A stretch of 64,000 nucleotides of DNA from the NCBI GenBank assembly GCA_002838185.1, contig CP017949.1:1-64000 (forward strand), read 5' to 3'. The notes beneath the pieces are model-generated. The model saw nothing but the letters and a program-made list of their open reading frames with translations, had not been told where the DNA came from and searched no databases. The position numbers and the translations under genes were made by a program. Below are positions 16,769-25,984 of this stretch, in pieces. Within the stretch, counting starts at the first letter, position 1; every line of letters starts with the position of its first letter. Source of the stretch: Tenericutes bacterium MO-XQ (lineage in GTDB: Bacteria; Bacillota_I; Bacilli_A; Acholeplasmatales; Acholeplasmataceae).

Positions 16769-18465
16769 TCTTGTTCCCTCAAATCTACCACATGATATGT
16801 TATGTCATATTTCTCGTTCATGCTTTTTACTTTGTCCGTATAAATGGATGGCATAGCCTTATATACATCTAGTTCGTTTTTGATACTCTTTTTTGTCATA
16901 GGAGTATCACTTATCAAGAGAAGTACTTCTGAAGGGCTGAGTGCGATTATAAACTTATAAGTTCCCATCAAAATGTTTTTGTTTAATCCGATATTGCCAT
17001 CTAAGAATTCTTTCATCTCTTGAATCCGTTCTTCATGAAGGTGTCCATTTACTAAAGATGATTTTTTGTTGTTTAACTGAGCCTTTAAATCTATAAGTTG
17101 AGCTTTCTTTTCGTTGTAAATCGATTTATAGAATTCGGTATTATCAGCGATAGAATTTACATTTAAATCAATGATATCTTTTATACTCTTTTCTGTTTTT
17201 GTAATCTGCTTTTTTAAATCAGATATTTCGGTTTCTAGCTCACTCGAACTTAAACAAGATCGAACTATTTCGAGTGTTTCATCAATGAAGGTGTCCTTAG
17301 ATAATTCAAGTTCCTTTATTGATTTCACAATCGCCTTTTCTAGTGTGTCATTATCAATTGGCTTATTGGAACATATATGTTCTTTGTTATTCTTTCTACA
17401 AGTTAATACTACACGTTCTGTTGCTTTTCCATAGTTGTAATAACTACGGTTCATAACCGCACCACACTCGCCACAGAAGACGATTCCACTTAATGGGTAT
17501 ATATTTCCGTAGTTTGATTGCTTACGCTTTCTACCACGCTTTTTCTTGAGTTCCTGGACTAGTTCAAACTTGGTTCTTGAAACAATCGGTTCATGGTTGT
17601 TCATAATGTAGTATTTTGGAGCATGTCCATCGTTCTTGACTGATTTGTGTGTAAGGTAATCTATCGTGACTCTCTTTTGTAAGACAGCATCACCACAGTA
17701 CTTTTCGTTTGTTAGAATTGCACTCACTGTAGCTGGTGTCCAGAAGATTTCTCCTCGACCATTCTGTAATTCATTTTCAGTTAGAAACAGTACGATTTCT
17801 TTTAATGAGGATCCTGAAATGTACATATCGTAAATAATTCTTACAGTTTTTGCTTGTTCCTCATTGATTACAATGTTTCCATCATCGTCTTTATCATAAC
17901 CAAGGAAACGTTTTGTATTGATGTGAACTTTTCCTTCTTTGAATCTTTTTCTAAATCCCCACTTAACATTCTCGCTAATGTTTCTAGCCTCTTCCTGGGC
18001 AATTGAAGAGAAGATGGTAAGCATAAAGTCAACCTTGGTATCTGATGAATAGATATTCTCTTTTTCAAAGAATACATCCACATTAATTTCTCGTAGCTCT
18101 CTAATGATTGTTAATGTGTCAACGGTGTTTCTTGCAAACCTTGATAATGATTTTGTTAATATTAAATCAATCTTGCCAGCCTTTGCATCTTCAATCATCT
18201 GAAGGAACTGTGGTCTTTTTTGAATACTAGTCCCTGATAATCCTTCATCAGCATATAAACCAATGAAATCCCAGTCCTCGTTTTCTTGAATCTTTTGAGT
18301 GTAGACACTCTTTTGTGCTTCAACACTATGTAATTGATCTTCTGAATCAGTAGATACCCTAGCGTAAGCACATACTTTTAGTTTAGGTTTTAGAGTTGGT
18401 AATCCGTTTATATCTTCATGGATTACTTGAGTTGGTTCAATAACTATAACTCGTTTTTCCTGCAT
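16765..18465 (-). CDS. Large serine recombinase (first of left pair)
   Basis: The 566-residue protein has the catalytic serine in CAYARVSTDSEDQ and the arginines in SLSRFARNT. A recombinase domain with KRFLGYDKDDDG, a zinc ribbon (FCGECGAVMNRS and the later CRK/CSN cysteines) and a coiled-coil tail (about 400-480) follow. It is preceded by GGAGGTACAAG and by a copy of the repeated ~43-bp motif (18483-18530). A coupled second recombinase follows. Its role is predicted to be integration or excision at the left end. It is distinct from the right-hand pair at 55-58 kb. Confidence 0.93.
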   Translation of the reverse strand: MQEKRVIVIEPTQVIHEDINGLPTLKPKLKVCAYARVSTDSEDQLHSVEAQKSVYTQKIQENEDWDFIGLYADEGLSGTSIQKRPQFLQMIEDAKAGKIDLILTKSLSRFARNTVDTLTIIRELREINVDVFFEKENIYSSDTKVDFMLTIFSSIAQEEARNISENVKWGFRKRFKEGKVHINTKRFLGYDKDDDGNIVINEEQAKTVRIIYDMYISGSSLKEIVLFLTENELQNGRGEIFWTPATVSAILTNEKYCGDAVLQKRVTIDYLTHKSVKNDGHAPKYYIMNNHEPIVSRTKFELVQELKKKRGRKRKQSNYGNIYPLSGIVFCGECGAVMNRSYYNYGKATERVVLTCRKNNKEHICSNKPIDNDTLEKAIVKSIKELELSKDTFIDETLEIVRSCLSSSELETEISDLKKQITKTEKSIKDIIDLNVNSIADNTEFYKSIYNEKKAQLIDLKAQLNNKKSSLVNGHLHEERIQEMKEFLDGNIGLNKNILMGTYKFIIALSPSEVLLLISDTPMTKKSIKNELDVYKAMPSIYTDKVKSMNEKYDITYHVVDLREQE

Positions 18466-18482
18466 TCTTGTACCTCCTATAA

Positions 18483-18530
18483 TTAGTTACTATATACATC
18501 ACTCAAAAAGCAATAAATAGCAAGTCAATA
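18483..18530 (-). promoter_or_regulatory. Repeated regulatory motif, copy B (before left recombinase pair)
   Basis: Read leftward it contains TTGACTTGCTATTTATTGC and ends in GTATATAGTAACTAA. A closely similar sequence occurs at 31641-31683 and a weaker one at 54328-54374. It lies directly in front of the recombinase ribosome site, so a control element for this operon is likely. TTGACT could be a -35 box, but the distance to TATATA is too long for a standard promoter. Confidence 0.55.
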
Positions 18531-18535
18531 CCGTG

Positions 18536-18673
18536 CTATTTGTTGCTTTTTTCATTATTTATCTTTAGTAGTTTTGTTAGGCAAAGATACCATTCTTCAT
18601 TGGTAATCAAACTTGCCTTTTTAAGTTCATCAATGATTGCCTTTTGTTGTTGAAACTTTAAGTTAGTATCCAT
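18536..18673 (-). CDS. Small SHOCT-like protein upstream of the left recombinases
   Basis: This 45-residue leftward frame starts MDTNLKFQQQKAIIDELKKA and has AAAGGAAT before the start. The segment LKKASLITNEEWYLCLTKLL resembles the short helix-turn-helix SHOCT motif. A protein with the same motif sits in front of the right recombinase pair (55122-55394), so the two modules share an architecture. Function is unknown; it may be an accessory or directionality protein for the serine recombinases. An alternative ATG lies one codon upstream. Confidence 0.6.
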   Translation of the reverse strand: MDTNLKFQQQKAIIDELKKASLITNEEWYLCLTKLLKINNEKSNK

Positions 18674-18694
18674 CATATTCCTTTCTGGGAAAAC

Positions 18695-18724
18695 AAAAAA
18701 GAGCCGCTAAAGAAAGCGACTCTT
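18695..18724 (-). terminator. Terminator of the repressor gene
   Basis: Read leftward, AAGAGTCGCT pairs with AGCGGCTCTT (18699-18708 with 18715-18724) and is followed by a T-run. It separates the repressor from the recombinase module. Confidence 0.75.
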
Positions 18725-18805
18725 TTCGAGTAAGGATAACTAAGAATGCATATAGTATGTCTAAACCACCGTAGTTATTTTAGCACAATCAAATATGTTT
18801 GTGAA

Positions 18806-19402
18806 TTAGCGCAAAGCACTAAAAAAATGAGGAATATCCATATATTTATTTAGATCGGCCATAAGCACACCCTTAAACACAATATTCTCTGCATGAGCCT
18901 TATTGAAGTATCTTGGTTTGTCGTTTATATAAAAGTGGCCACCACCAGTTGGTTTGAAATAGACTTTTGAAATATAAGTTTTGTCATAATAATCAAATAT
19001 CATGACATGACCTTCTTGATTCAAGTTTGTTTTCCAGAAGAACCTCATTTTTAGATCGTTCTCTAGGTAACAGATTACATCATCATAGATGGTAGAGATA
19101 GTAAAAGGCATGACTTCTACAAGACCATCTTCCCCATTTTCAAACGAGCGAAAAGCGAGAATTTTATCATTTACTAGCGTATAAGGGTTACCAATAATAA
19201 CATCAAGTGAAACGTTGTAAAAACCGCTAAGAATCACTAAGTCTTTTAGGCTGATTTCTCTTGTTCCATTTTCATAGTTCACATATCCTTGTCTTGATTT
19301 ACCAATGAGTTCTGCAACCTTTGTTGTAGATAACTTATAATGTTTTCTGAGTTTCTTAAGATTTTCACTAACAAATCGATTATCAAATAAAGTATCTTGC
19401 AT
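18806..19402 (-). CDS. Phage repressor, XRE helix-turn-helix plus C-terminal S24-like domain
   Basis: The 198-residue protein has an N-terminal XRE domain (about 12-68; LSTTKVAELIGKSRQGYVNY is the recognition region). A C-terminal domain around GHVMIFDYYDKTYISKVYF resembles the LexA/CI fold, with a lysine at the expected place; the catalytic serine is not obvious. By family it keeps the lytic promoters silent in the lysogen. It is transcribed leftward, divergent from the helix-turn-helix gene at 19616. The operator-like repeats in between support a CI/Cro-type switch. Confidence 0.85.
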   Translation of the reverse strand: MQDTLFDNRFVSENLKKLRKHYKLSTTKVAELIGKSRQGYVNYENGTREISLKDLVILSGFYNVSLDVIIGNPYTLVNDKILAFRSFENGEDGLVEVMPFTISTIYDDVICYLENDLKMRFFWKTNLNQEGHVMIFDYYDKTYISKVYFKPTGGGHFYINDKPRYFNKAHAENIVFKGVLMADLNKYMDIPHFFSALR

Positions 19403-19435
19403 ATAATCACATCCTTTTTCTTGTATTTTTGTAGA

Positions 19436-19521
19436 GCAACAAATGTTGTAAGCAAATAATTATTGTTAACATTAACTCTATATTATCATAGATATTACCA
19501 CAAAAACAACTCATTTTGTTG
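19436..19521. promoter_or_regulatory. Putative operator region of the lysogeny switch
   Basis: Three pseudo-palindromes with CAAC/GTTG-type half-sites lie between the divergent regulators: GCAACAAATGTTG (19436-19448), TGTTAACA (19464-19471) and CAACTCATTTTGTTG (19507-19521). TACAAT at about 19572 may be the rightward -10 box. Three sites in a divergent regulator gap are typical of repressor operators; binding is inferred. Confidence 0.5.
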
Positions 19522-19615
19522 CAAAGTAAAAAAAGTCATATCAAATTATTTTCAAGATGAATTATTCCATATACAATAGAGACACCGTTTGAAATTGCTG
19601 AAAGGAGGGAGCATC

Positions 19616-19912
19616 TTGAATTCAAATGAAAAGAAAGATTATCACGTGAATCTACACAGATTATATTTAAAGCATAGACGTGAAGATTTAGGTCGGACGG
19701 TTATAGATGTAGGAGATTTATCAGGTATATCCTCAGATTACTATTGTCAAATAGAAAACGGGTTTAGAGGTAAGAGGTTATCTGTCAAAATGCTACTACA
19801 AATTGCCGATGCCTTGGACATGAATTTATGTGAGGCACTTAAGGGAGAAAAAGAGTTTATTAAAGAGAGTGAGAGAATGACTAAAAACAACGAAAGAGTA
19901 TTTAGTGGATAA
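19616..19912 (+). CDS. Cro-like XRE helix-turn-helix protein
   Basis: This 98-residue protein has an XRE-type domain: GRTVIDVGDLSGISSDYYCQ is followed by IENGFRGKRLSVKMLLQIAD. The likely start is TTG 19616, seven bases after AAAGGAGGG; the frame extends to an earlier TTG at 19589 that has no ribosome site. It is the first gene of the rightward early operon, opposite the repressor, so a Cro-like or early regulator role is likely. Its stop overlaps the GTG start of the recombinase gene. Confidence 0.75.
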   Translation: MNSNEKKDYHVNLHRLYLKHRREDLGRTVIDVGDLSGISSDYYCQIENGFRGKRLSVKMLLQIADALDMNLCEALKGEKEFIKESERMTKNNERVFSG

Positions 19913-20825
19913 GTACAATCTTGCTCAGCTGATGGATGAGTATATAACCTATAAAGATGTGAGAAAAATTACCAAAGAAAGCTACAGAAGGATCTTTAGC
20001 GAATACATGGAGTATGTCAATAAACTACCTAAACCGCCAACTAGGGAAGACGTAAAAACATATCGAGAAGAGTTATCAGAAAATCTAGCAGCTACAACAG
20101 TACAAAAGCATATGGTTGTTATCAGAGGTTTCTATGAATGGCTTTATGCTGAAGGTAAAGGAGAAAACATTGCTATTGGTATCAAAGGAGTTAAAACTGG
20201 TAGCAATTTTAAAAGGCAAGCATTATCAGTGGATCAAGCAAGTAGACTTATTGAGCATGCTAGAAATATCTCCGATAGGGGAATAGTAGAATTACGGAAT
20301 TATGCAATCATAGGTCTCATGATTACCACAGGACTAAGAACTATTGAAGTAAGCAGAGCCGATTCACAAGACATTATGTTTGTAAATGATGCTGAGTCAT
20401 TGTTTGTTCGAGGAAAAGGACGAGATGCAAAAGATGAATATGTGAAACTGCCTGAAGAAATCCATCAAAATATTGTATCGTATCAGATAGCAAGATCAGA
20501 CAACAAGAAACCATTATTTATTAATCATAATAGAAATTGTAAGAATGATCGAATCAGTCCAAAAACAATAAGTACGATGGTGAAAGAATATCTTCGAGAC
20601 GTTGGAATTGATGAAAGGATATATACGGCTCATAGCCTAAGACATACAGTAGCGACAGTAGCTATGAATGAAGGAGCAACCCTCTATCAAACACAACAAC
20701 TGTTGCGACACAAGAGTTCAGACACAACTCAAATATATCTACATTCCATTCAAAGAAGAGAATCTTTTGTAGAAAATCTAGTTTATAAAAAATTGTATAA
20801 AAAAAGTGAGGATAAGGAGAAATGA
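19905..20825 (+). CDS. Tyrosine recombinase (XerC/phage integrase type)
   Basis: The 306-residue protein has an N-terminal core-binding domain (about 5-95) and a catalytic domain with all hallmark residues: Arg in TTGLRTIEV, Lys in RGKGRDAK, HSLRH, LRHKSS and the nucleophile tyrosine in TTQIYLHS. It starts with GTG inside the end of the preceding gene. Serine recombinases are already present at both prophage ends, so this one may resolve multimers or be an integrase of another module. It sits in the early operon between regulators, not next to an end. Confidence 0.9.
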   Translation: MDKYNLAQLMDEYITYKDVRKITKESYRRIFSEYMEYVNKLPKPPTREDVKTYREELSENLAATTVQKHMVVIRGFYEWLYAEGKGENIAIGIKGVKTGSNFKRQALSVDQASRLIEHARNISDRGIVELRNYAIIGLMITTGLRTIEVSRADSQDIMFVNDAESLFVRGKGRDAKDEYVKLPEEIHQNIVSYQIARSDNKKPLFINHNRNCKNDRISPKTISTMVKEYLRDVGIDERIYTAHSLRHTVATVAMNEGATLYQTQQLLRHKSSDTTQIYLHSIQRRESFVENLVYKKLYKKSEDKEK

Positions 20826-21586
20826 TAAGAGAGTTTAAGAATGCAGATTATGGTGTTGTTAATGCCACTACGATAGATGAACAACCCTACTTTTGCTTAG
20901 TCGACATAGCACGCATCCTGGATATTAAAAATGCTAAAGATTGTAGAACTGGAATACCTAGTTCTGATGTAGAAACATTGGAAATAAAAACTGGGAGTAC
21001 TACATCAAAGCGAATTTTTATCAAAGCCAAACATATAAGTACGTGCTTATTCAAATCAAAGAATACCAAAGCACAACAAATCAATGATTGGCTTTATAGA
21101 ATAGTGATCCCGCAACTGATGAAACAGTTTGATTACGATTTAGAATCTTTTAATGATCCAGAAACAGTTATTCAATTTTTAGATGAATTTCAAGATTTAA
21201 AGATTAGAAATGTAATTCTAGAGACGGATAAGAAACTTAATGCACCAAGATTGAATATGATCAATAAACTACTAGGAAGTAAATCATGTGTTGATTTAGA
21301 TAGAGTTACACAAGTTATCAGATTTCATCACTTAAGCAATACTGATTTATATAAAATACTACGTTCAAGTCATGTTCTTGATGATAATAATGTACCATAC
21401 CAGGAGTTTTGTGATCGTAAGTATTTTAGAGTAGTTGAATCAAAGGTAGTATCTGGTGGAGAAATCATCCGCCAACAAAGAACATATGTATATAAAAGTG
21501 GGGTTTCATTTATCGAAAAAATTCTAACAGAATATGAGGTAAGAAACCATGACCCAAACAAAAGAAAAGCATTATACGATAGCTGA
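20822..21586 (+). CDS. Phage antirepressor with Bro-N and KilA-C domains
   Basis: The 254-residue protein has an N-terminal Bro-N domain (about 5-105; PYFCLVDIARILDIKNAKDC). Its C-terminal region resembles the phage antirepressor KilAC domain, with LRSSHVLDDNNVPYQEFCDR. Proteins of this type bind DNA or the repressor and favour lytic growth. It is coupled to the upstream recombinase gene by an ATGA overlap and overlaps the next gene by 38 bases, so it is part of the early operon. Confidence 0.8.
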   Translation: MIREFKNADYGVVNATTIDEQPYFCLVDIARILDIKNAKDCRTGIPSSDVETLEIKTGSTTSKRIFIKAKHISTCLFKSKNTKAQQINDWLYRIVIPQLMKQFDYDLESFNDPETVIQFLDEFQDLKIRNVILETDKKLNAPRLNMINKLLGSKSCVDLDRVTQVIRFHHLSNTDLYKILRSSHVLDDNNVPYQEFCDRKYFRVVESKVVSGGEIIRQQRTYVYKSGVSFIEKILTEYEVRNHDPNKRKALYDS

Positions 21587-21749
21587 AACAAAGAAGATAC
21601 TAAGGCTCTCTTCACAAACCATCCAGAAGATGTTACGTAGAGGAGAGCTCTTAGGATTTCAATCCGGAAACAAATGGGTAATATTTGAATCATCGATAAA
21701 TAACTATATCGAGAAACATTCAAACAAACCACAAGAATCAAACGATTAA
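21549..21749 (+). CDS. Excisionase-like helix-turn-helix protein
   Basis: The 66-residue protein shows the MerR-like/HTH_17 pattern of excisionases: HYTIAETKKILRLSSQTIQKMLRRGELLGFQSGNKW. It could act as a recombination directionality factor for one of the recombinases, most simply the tyrosine recombinase two genes upstream. The start lies within the antirepressor gene. Confidence 0.75.
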   Translation: MTQTKEKHYTIAETKKILRLSSQTIQKMLRRGELLGFQSGNKWVIFESSINNYIEKHSNKPQESND

Positions 21750-21854
21750 TGCAAGAAATAATGCTTGTGATTGCTTGTGTAACACAATGAAATTGATTGT
21801 ATATAGTTCAATCAAGTTATTTCAGCATACACGAAAACTAAGAGGTAAAAAAGC

Positions 21855-22715
21855 ATGGCGAGACCAATCAAAAAAGGATTATCCTATTTTCCATTGGACG
21901 TCGGTGTTTTTAAGGACAAACGAATCACTAAAATCGAACGTAAATTTGGAGTATACGGTTCGAGTATTTTTTTAAGAATTTTGACAATGGTATATGAGCA
22001 CGGGTATTACCTGGAAATGACTGAAGAAGATTTGATCACTGAACTGATTTATCAAATTGGAGTAGGCAAGATCTCATATCAACGGGTACGCAATGTAATT
22101 CTCATGTGTTGTGAGCTAGGCATCCTTGATGAGCCGCTATTTCGACAAGGGGTTATTACATCTGATGGTATTCAGAAACAATTCATCCGAGTCGCCAAAA
22201 GGCGTAAGGAAGTAGATATCTCCAAGTATTGGTTGCTCGATTCCGCAACAATGGAAGAATTAGGAGTCCTTTTAAGCATGGAAAAAAATGAGGAAAATGG
22301 AGTTAATGTCAACAATAACTCGGTTAATGTTGACATAAATACACAAAGTAAAAGTAAAAGAAAAAGAGATAAAAAGATAAAAGAAGATAAAAGCATTTAT
22401 GGGTTCCCCAAAATGCACTTTTTAACAAAATTATTAATTCAAAGAAAATACATTGAAGAGATAGATGCAGACATCATGAAATATAATGATTTGTTTGAAT
22501 CTGCGATTAATGAGTATAGTTATGAAAATGTATTAAGTGGAGTGAACTATATTATTTCATATGCAAGAAATCCTAATCCACCGATCGACGATAAGTTTAA
22601 TTTCATGAAAGTATCATTAATAACAAATCTAGATCGATTTAGAAGTTTGGAAAACAGAAGAGGGGAGACGTTTGATGATTGGTTCAAAAACATCTTTTTA
22701 CAAATGGATAGATGA
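21855..22715 (+). CDS. Phage replisome organiser (Lin1244/Lin1753-like, DUF4373)
   Basis: The 286-residue protein starts MARPIKKGLSYFPLDVGVF and has the winged-helix N-terminal domain of Lin1244/Lin1753-type replication proteins (about 1-125). A low-complexity K/S/R-rich linker follows (about 160-178), then a C-terminal domain of unknown fold. Such proteins recruit host replication machinery to the phage origin, which in this group is often inside the gene. AAGAGGT lies 11 bases before the start. No DnaC-like loader or helicase is seen next to it. Confidence 0.75.
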   Translation: MARPIKKGLSYFPLDVGVFKDKRITKIERKFGVYGSSIFLRILTMVYEHGYYLEMTEEDLITELIYQIGVGKISYQRVRNVILMCCELGILDEPLFRQGVITSDGIQKQFIRVAKRRKEVDISKYWLLDSATMEELGVLLSMEKNEENGVNVNNNSVNVDINTQSKSKRKRDKKIKEDKSIYGFPKMHFLTKLLIQRKYIEEIDADIMKYNDLFESAINEYSYENVLSGVNYIISYARNPNPPIDDKFNFMKVSLITNLDRFRSLENRRGETFDDWFKNIFLQMDR

Positions 22716-23076
22716 TATTAAAAAAGCCTATAGACACAGGAATGAATTAGAAGAAAAACTTCAGTTCTATGAAACTAGGCTTATTGGATATAATGCCGTT
22801 ACTTATGATTCGATTGGATCAAGTTCAACAAAGAATAATGTTGAGGATAACTTGTTATATGTGATTGGTAAAATTGATAAAGTAAAAGCAAGATTAGATA
22901 AAGCACAAAAACTGATTGATGAGTATAAAAGTTTTAAGAGTAAATTAAAACCACAAGAAGCATTGGTACTAGAGTATCTTGTTGAAACATCATTATCAAA
23001 GACAGTTATAGCATCAAGATTAAGTATATCAAGAAGTTTTTTTTATATCATAATAGATCGAATAATTAATTATTAA
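22675..23076 (+). CDS. RinA/ArpU-like late transcription regulator (putative)
   Basis: The 133-residue protein starts MIGSKTSFYKW and has a long coiled-coil first part. A C-terminal helix-turn-helix (LVETSLSKTVIASRLSISRSFFYIIID) resembles sigma-like regulators such as RinA/ArpU, which activate packaging genes in Firmicutes phages. ATG 22675 is preferred over TTG one codon earlier; AGGGGAG is the ribosome site. It is the last gene of the early region, the usual place for a late activator. It overlaps the replication gene by 41 bases. Confidence 0.6.
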   Translation: MIGSKTSFYKWIDDIKKAYRHRNELEEKLQFYETRLIGYNAVTYDSIGSSSTKNNVEDNLLYVIGKIDKVKARLDKAQKLIDEYKSFKSKLKPQEALVLEYLVETSLSKTVIASRLSISRSFFYIIIDRIINY

Positions 23077-23123
23077 GCATCTCTTTTAGTCAGTACCCAC
23101 GAAATATTGACTAGGAGAAGAAC

Positions 23124-24230
23124 ATGTTAAAAGTAATAGAATTATTTGCTGGAATTGGAGCACAAAGAGAAGCACTAAAAGAAGCTGGAATAGAACATAA
23201 GATTATTGGTATTTCTGAAATTGATAAGTATGCTGTGCAAGCATATGAATTACTACATGGACCAACTAAAAACTTTGGAGACATCAAACAAATTGATTCA
23301 TTACCATTGGTTGATATGTGGACATATTCATTTCCATGTACGGATATATCTTTAGCAGGTAGGATGCATGGTTTTGAAAAAGGCTCTGAAACACATAGTA
23401 GTTTGCTTTGGGAGGTTGAGAGATTACTAGCTGTATCAAGACAAAATAGTACATTACCTAAATATTTGATTATGGAGAATGTTAAGAACTTAATAAGTAA
23501 AAGATTCATGGATGGATTTAATATTTGGTTGGAGTATCTTGAAAACTTGGGGTACACAAACTATTACAAAGTACTAAATGCAAAAGATTATGGAATCCCA
23601 CAAAATCGAGAAAGAGTCTTCATGATAAGCATCAAGGATAATACAAAACAATATACATTTCCAACCAAGGAAACTTTAAATGTTAAATTAGCGGATTTTT
23701 TAGAATCAAATGTTGACGAGAAGTATTATTTAAGTGAAAAGTTAATAAAGAATTTTTCTTCAATGGAAAATAGAAATGGATTTGTGCGTGGAGAAAGATT
23801 TAGGGTTCATGATGAAAATAGTGAATATGCTTATACAATCACTACAAGACCCGGTAGTAGAGCAACTGACAATTTCATATTGATTCCAGAAGCAACGAAA
23901 AAAGGATATGCAATTGCATATCCAGGAGATGGAATATACACGAACAGAACCAAATCAAAAAGAGGTGTTGTTCAAAAATCAATGATTCCAACTTTAAAGA
24001 CTTCTGTTCATGATTTAGGTGTTGTACTGGAGGAAGATGAACATATAAGAATAAGAAGATTAACACCTAGAGAATGTCTAAGATTAATGGGTTGGAAAGA
24101 TGAGAGAATTGATTTAATTATTGAAAGAGGTATATCAAATACTCAATTGTATAAAATGGCAGGAAATAGTATTGTTATATGTGTAATGGAAAATATCTTG
24201 TTAAATCTGAATAAGAAAAATACTAGATAA
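23124..24230 (+). CDS. DNA (cytosine-5) methyltransferase, orphan type
   Basis: The 368-residue protein has the C5 methyltransferase motifs: I (VIELFAGIGAQREAL), IV with the catalytic cysteine (SFPCTDIS, about residue 70), VI (IMENVKNL), VIII (QNRERVFMI), and X near the C-terminus (LYKMAGNSIV). It transfers a methyl group from S-adenosylmethionine to cytosine; the target is unknown. AGGAGAAG precedes the ATG. No nuclease gene is directly paired with it, so it may be a phage protection enzyme rather than part of the restriction operon that starts 250 bases later. Confidence 0.92.
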   Translation: MLKVIELFAGIGAQREALKEAGIEHKIIGISEIDKYAVQAYELLHGPTKNFGDIKQIDSLPLVDMWTYSFPCTDISLAGRMHGFEKGSETHSSLLWEVERLLAVSRQNSTLPKYLIMENVKNLISKRFMDGFNIWLEYLENLGYTNYYKVLNAKDYGIPQNRERVFMISIKDNTKQYTFPTKETLNVKLADFLESNVDEKYYLSEKLIKNFSSMENRNGFVRGERFRVHDENSEYAYTITTRPGSRATDNFILIPEATKKGYAIAYPGDGIYTNRTKSKRGVVQKSMIPTLKTSVHDLGVVLEEDEHIRIRRLTPRECLRLMGWKDERIDLIIERGISNTQLYKMAGNSIVICVMENILLNLNKKNTR

Positions 24231-24487
24231 TAATTGTATCCCCATATTGAACAAGTATAAAGCACATGGTATAATTTCAACATAAAATTGCAGTAAATCT
24301 ATTAGTTTTTAAATTTATTAGATATATATTTCAAAATCGGTATGTGATAGTACTAGTTATTACTAATTCATTTGGTTTTTTTGAAATAGTTATTGTTTAA
24401 GAAAAAATTCTATTTATATTGAGACATGATACCTTTTGTTATGGGTTGCCATGTGGTATAATTTACTATAGCAAGAAGGTGATTTCT
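24231..24487 (+). promoter_or_regulatory. Intergenic region with promoter of the restriction-modification operon
   Basis: This 257-base AT-rich gap holds two extended -10 boxes, TGGTATAAT near 24269-24277 and TGTGGTATAAT ending at 24462. The second lies 26 bases before the start of the next gene and fits best as the operon promoter. I see no other structure. Confidence 0.55.
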
Positions 24488-25984
24488 ATGAGCAAAGATA
24501 TTGATTTAGGACAAGTTTTTACTCCGAAAGTAATATCAGATTTTATGGTCAATTTATTCTCTGATATAGATAAAAATAATAAGGTAGTACTTGATCCTTG
24601 TTTTGGAGAAGGAATATTTATTAAATCATTAATAAATAAAGGATTTACAAAAATTAGAGGTTATGAGATTGACACAAATTTATATAGAGTGTTCACGAAA
24701 GAATATGGGGATTTTAAAGATTTAAAAACTTTCAATACAGATTTCTTGTTCAATAATAACGATGATTATTATGATTGTGTGGTGATGAATCCGCCATATA
24801 TAAGGCATGAAAAGATTGATGATTTATCTCAGTTTGGAATAACAAAAGACAAATTAAGAAGATTAAAAATTTTTGAAGATCTAGCTAGTAGTTCAAACAT
24901 TTACATGTACTTTATTCTTAAAGCATTGAGTATTTTAAAAGATAATGGTGAATTAGTAGTAATAATGCCTGATACATGGATTAAAAATCAACACAATTAT
25001 TTTTTAAAATCAATAAAAAAACACGGATTTATTAAACATATGTATTTTATTCGAGGAAGTGTATTTGGAAAAGATGCATTGGTTAGTGTTTCAATTTTAA
25101 AAATCATCAAAACAAGTAACAATTACGATTTAACTGAAACAAAAATAGAACATTTTGAATATGAAAACAATAAATTACTGCAAATTGAAAAAATTGATTA
25201 TAATGACCCAGGTGACCAAAATCATTGTTCATTAGAAGATTTTACATTCATAAGACGAGGAATTACAACAGGTTATAACTCTTTCTTTTTTAATGCACCT
25301 TTAGATGGGAAAAGCTACAGAAATATGGTCGTCTCTCCGAAGAATATCGTTGGATTCAAAACCACTTACAAGAGTACATCGAAGTTCCTATATTTATCAA
25401 AAACATCTAAAGCATCTAGTGAAGTTTCAGAATATCTAGAGATCTCTAAAGATGAAATATTAAAAATCAAGAAACCGAAAACTATATATGATTATATTGT
25501 TAAAGGGCGTGACTGGCCTGATTTTTCTATTTTTGATAAAAATTGTATTGGAATAATCTTTAATTACATGGTTAGAGATAATATGAGGTTTATTCTAAAT
25601 AATAAGTTCCTAGTAAGAGATAATTTTTATATTATATCATCAAATAGGATTGATAGTTACTTACTGTTGGCTTTATTAAATAATTACTATACTTATTATA
25701 GATTAGAGTTGCGTGGAAAATCATATGGTGGAGCAATGTTGAAATTACAAAAATATGATTTGGCTAAACTCAAAATCATTAATCCAAATATGATTAATGA
25801 AGAGGATAAAACAGATTTGGTTAATTATGGAAAAGATTTAGTCAAGACTAGTTCGACGAATTTTATAGATAAAATTTCTAGAATTTTAGAAAAATATGAA
25901 GAGACAAAATTTTATGAGATTAAGCAGAATTTGAGTAACATTAAGTCTCAAAGGCTTGGAAAGGATGATAACTATGAGTCTTAA
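24488..25984 (+). CDS. N6-adenine DNA methyltransferase, Eco57I type
   Basis: The 498-residue protein starts MSKDIDLGQVFTPKVISDFM, a typical opening of this family. Motif I is LDPCFGEGIFIKSL (about residue 35) and motif IV is VVMNPPYIRHE (about residue 100); GQVFTP forms part of motif X. The C-terminal half (about 250-480) looks like a target recognition domain. AGAAGGTG supports the start at 24488; an upstream in-frame ATG at 24419 lies before the promoter. It overlaps the next methyltransferase by 11 bases, and the three-gene operon is read as one restriction-modification system. It would methylate adenine on one strand of the site. Confidence 0.88.
   Translation: MSKDIDLGQVFTPKVISDFMVNLFSDIDKNNKVVLDPCFGEGIFIKSLINKGFTKIRGYEIDTNLYRVFTKEYGDFKDLKTFNTDFLFNNNDDYYDCVVMNPPYIRHEKIDDLSQFGITKDKLRRLKIFEDLASSSNIYMYFILKALSILKDNGELVVIMPDTWIKNQHNYFLKSIKKHGFIKHMYFIRGSVFGKDALVSVSILKIIKTSNNYDLTETKIEHFEYENNKLLQIEKIDYNDPGDQNHCSLEDFTFIRRGITTGYNSFFFNAPLDGKSYRNMVVSPKNIVGFKTTYKSTSKFLYLSKTSKASSEVSEYLEISKDEILKIKKPKTIYDYIVKGRDWPDFSIFDKNCIGIIFNYMVRDNMRFILNNKFLVRDNFYIISSNRIDSYLLLALLNNYYTYYRLELRGKSYGGAMLKLQKYDLAKLKIINPNMINEEDKTDLVNYGKDLVKTSSTNFIDKISRILEKYEETKFYEIKQNLSNIKSQRLGKDDNYES

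Noticed and set aside
24419-24487. Longer N-terminus for the Eco57I-type methyltransferase
   Set aside because: The upstream ATG precedes the likely promoter, and the residues it would add do not look like the family; the start at 24488 has a good ribosome site.
24231-24487. A c-di-GMP or other riboswitch in intergenic gaps (also checked before 1429 and 4995)
   Set aside because: No conserved aptamer core could be recognised by eye in these AT-rich leaders.
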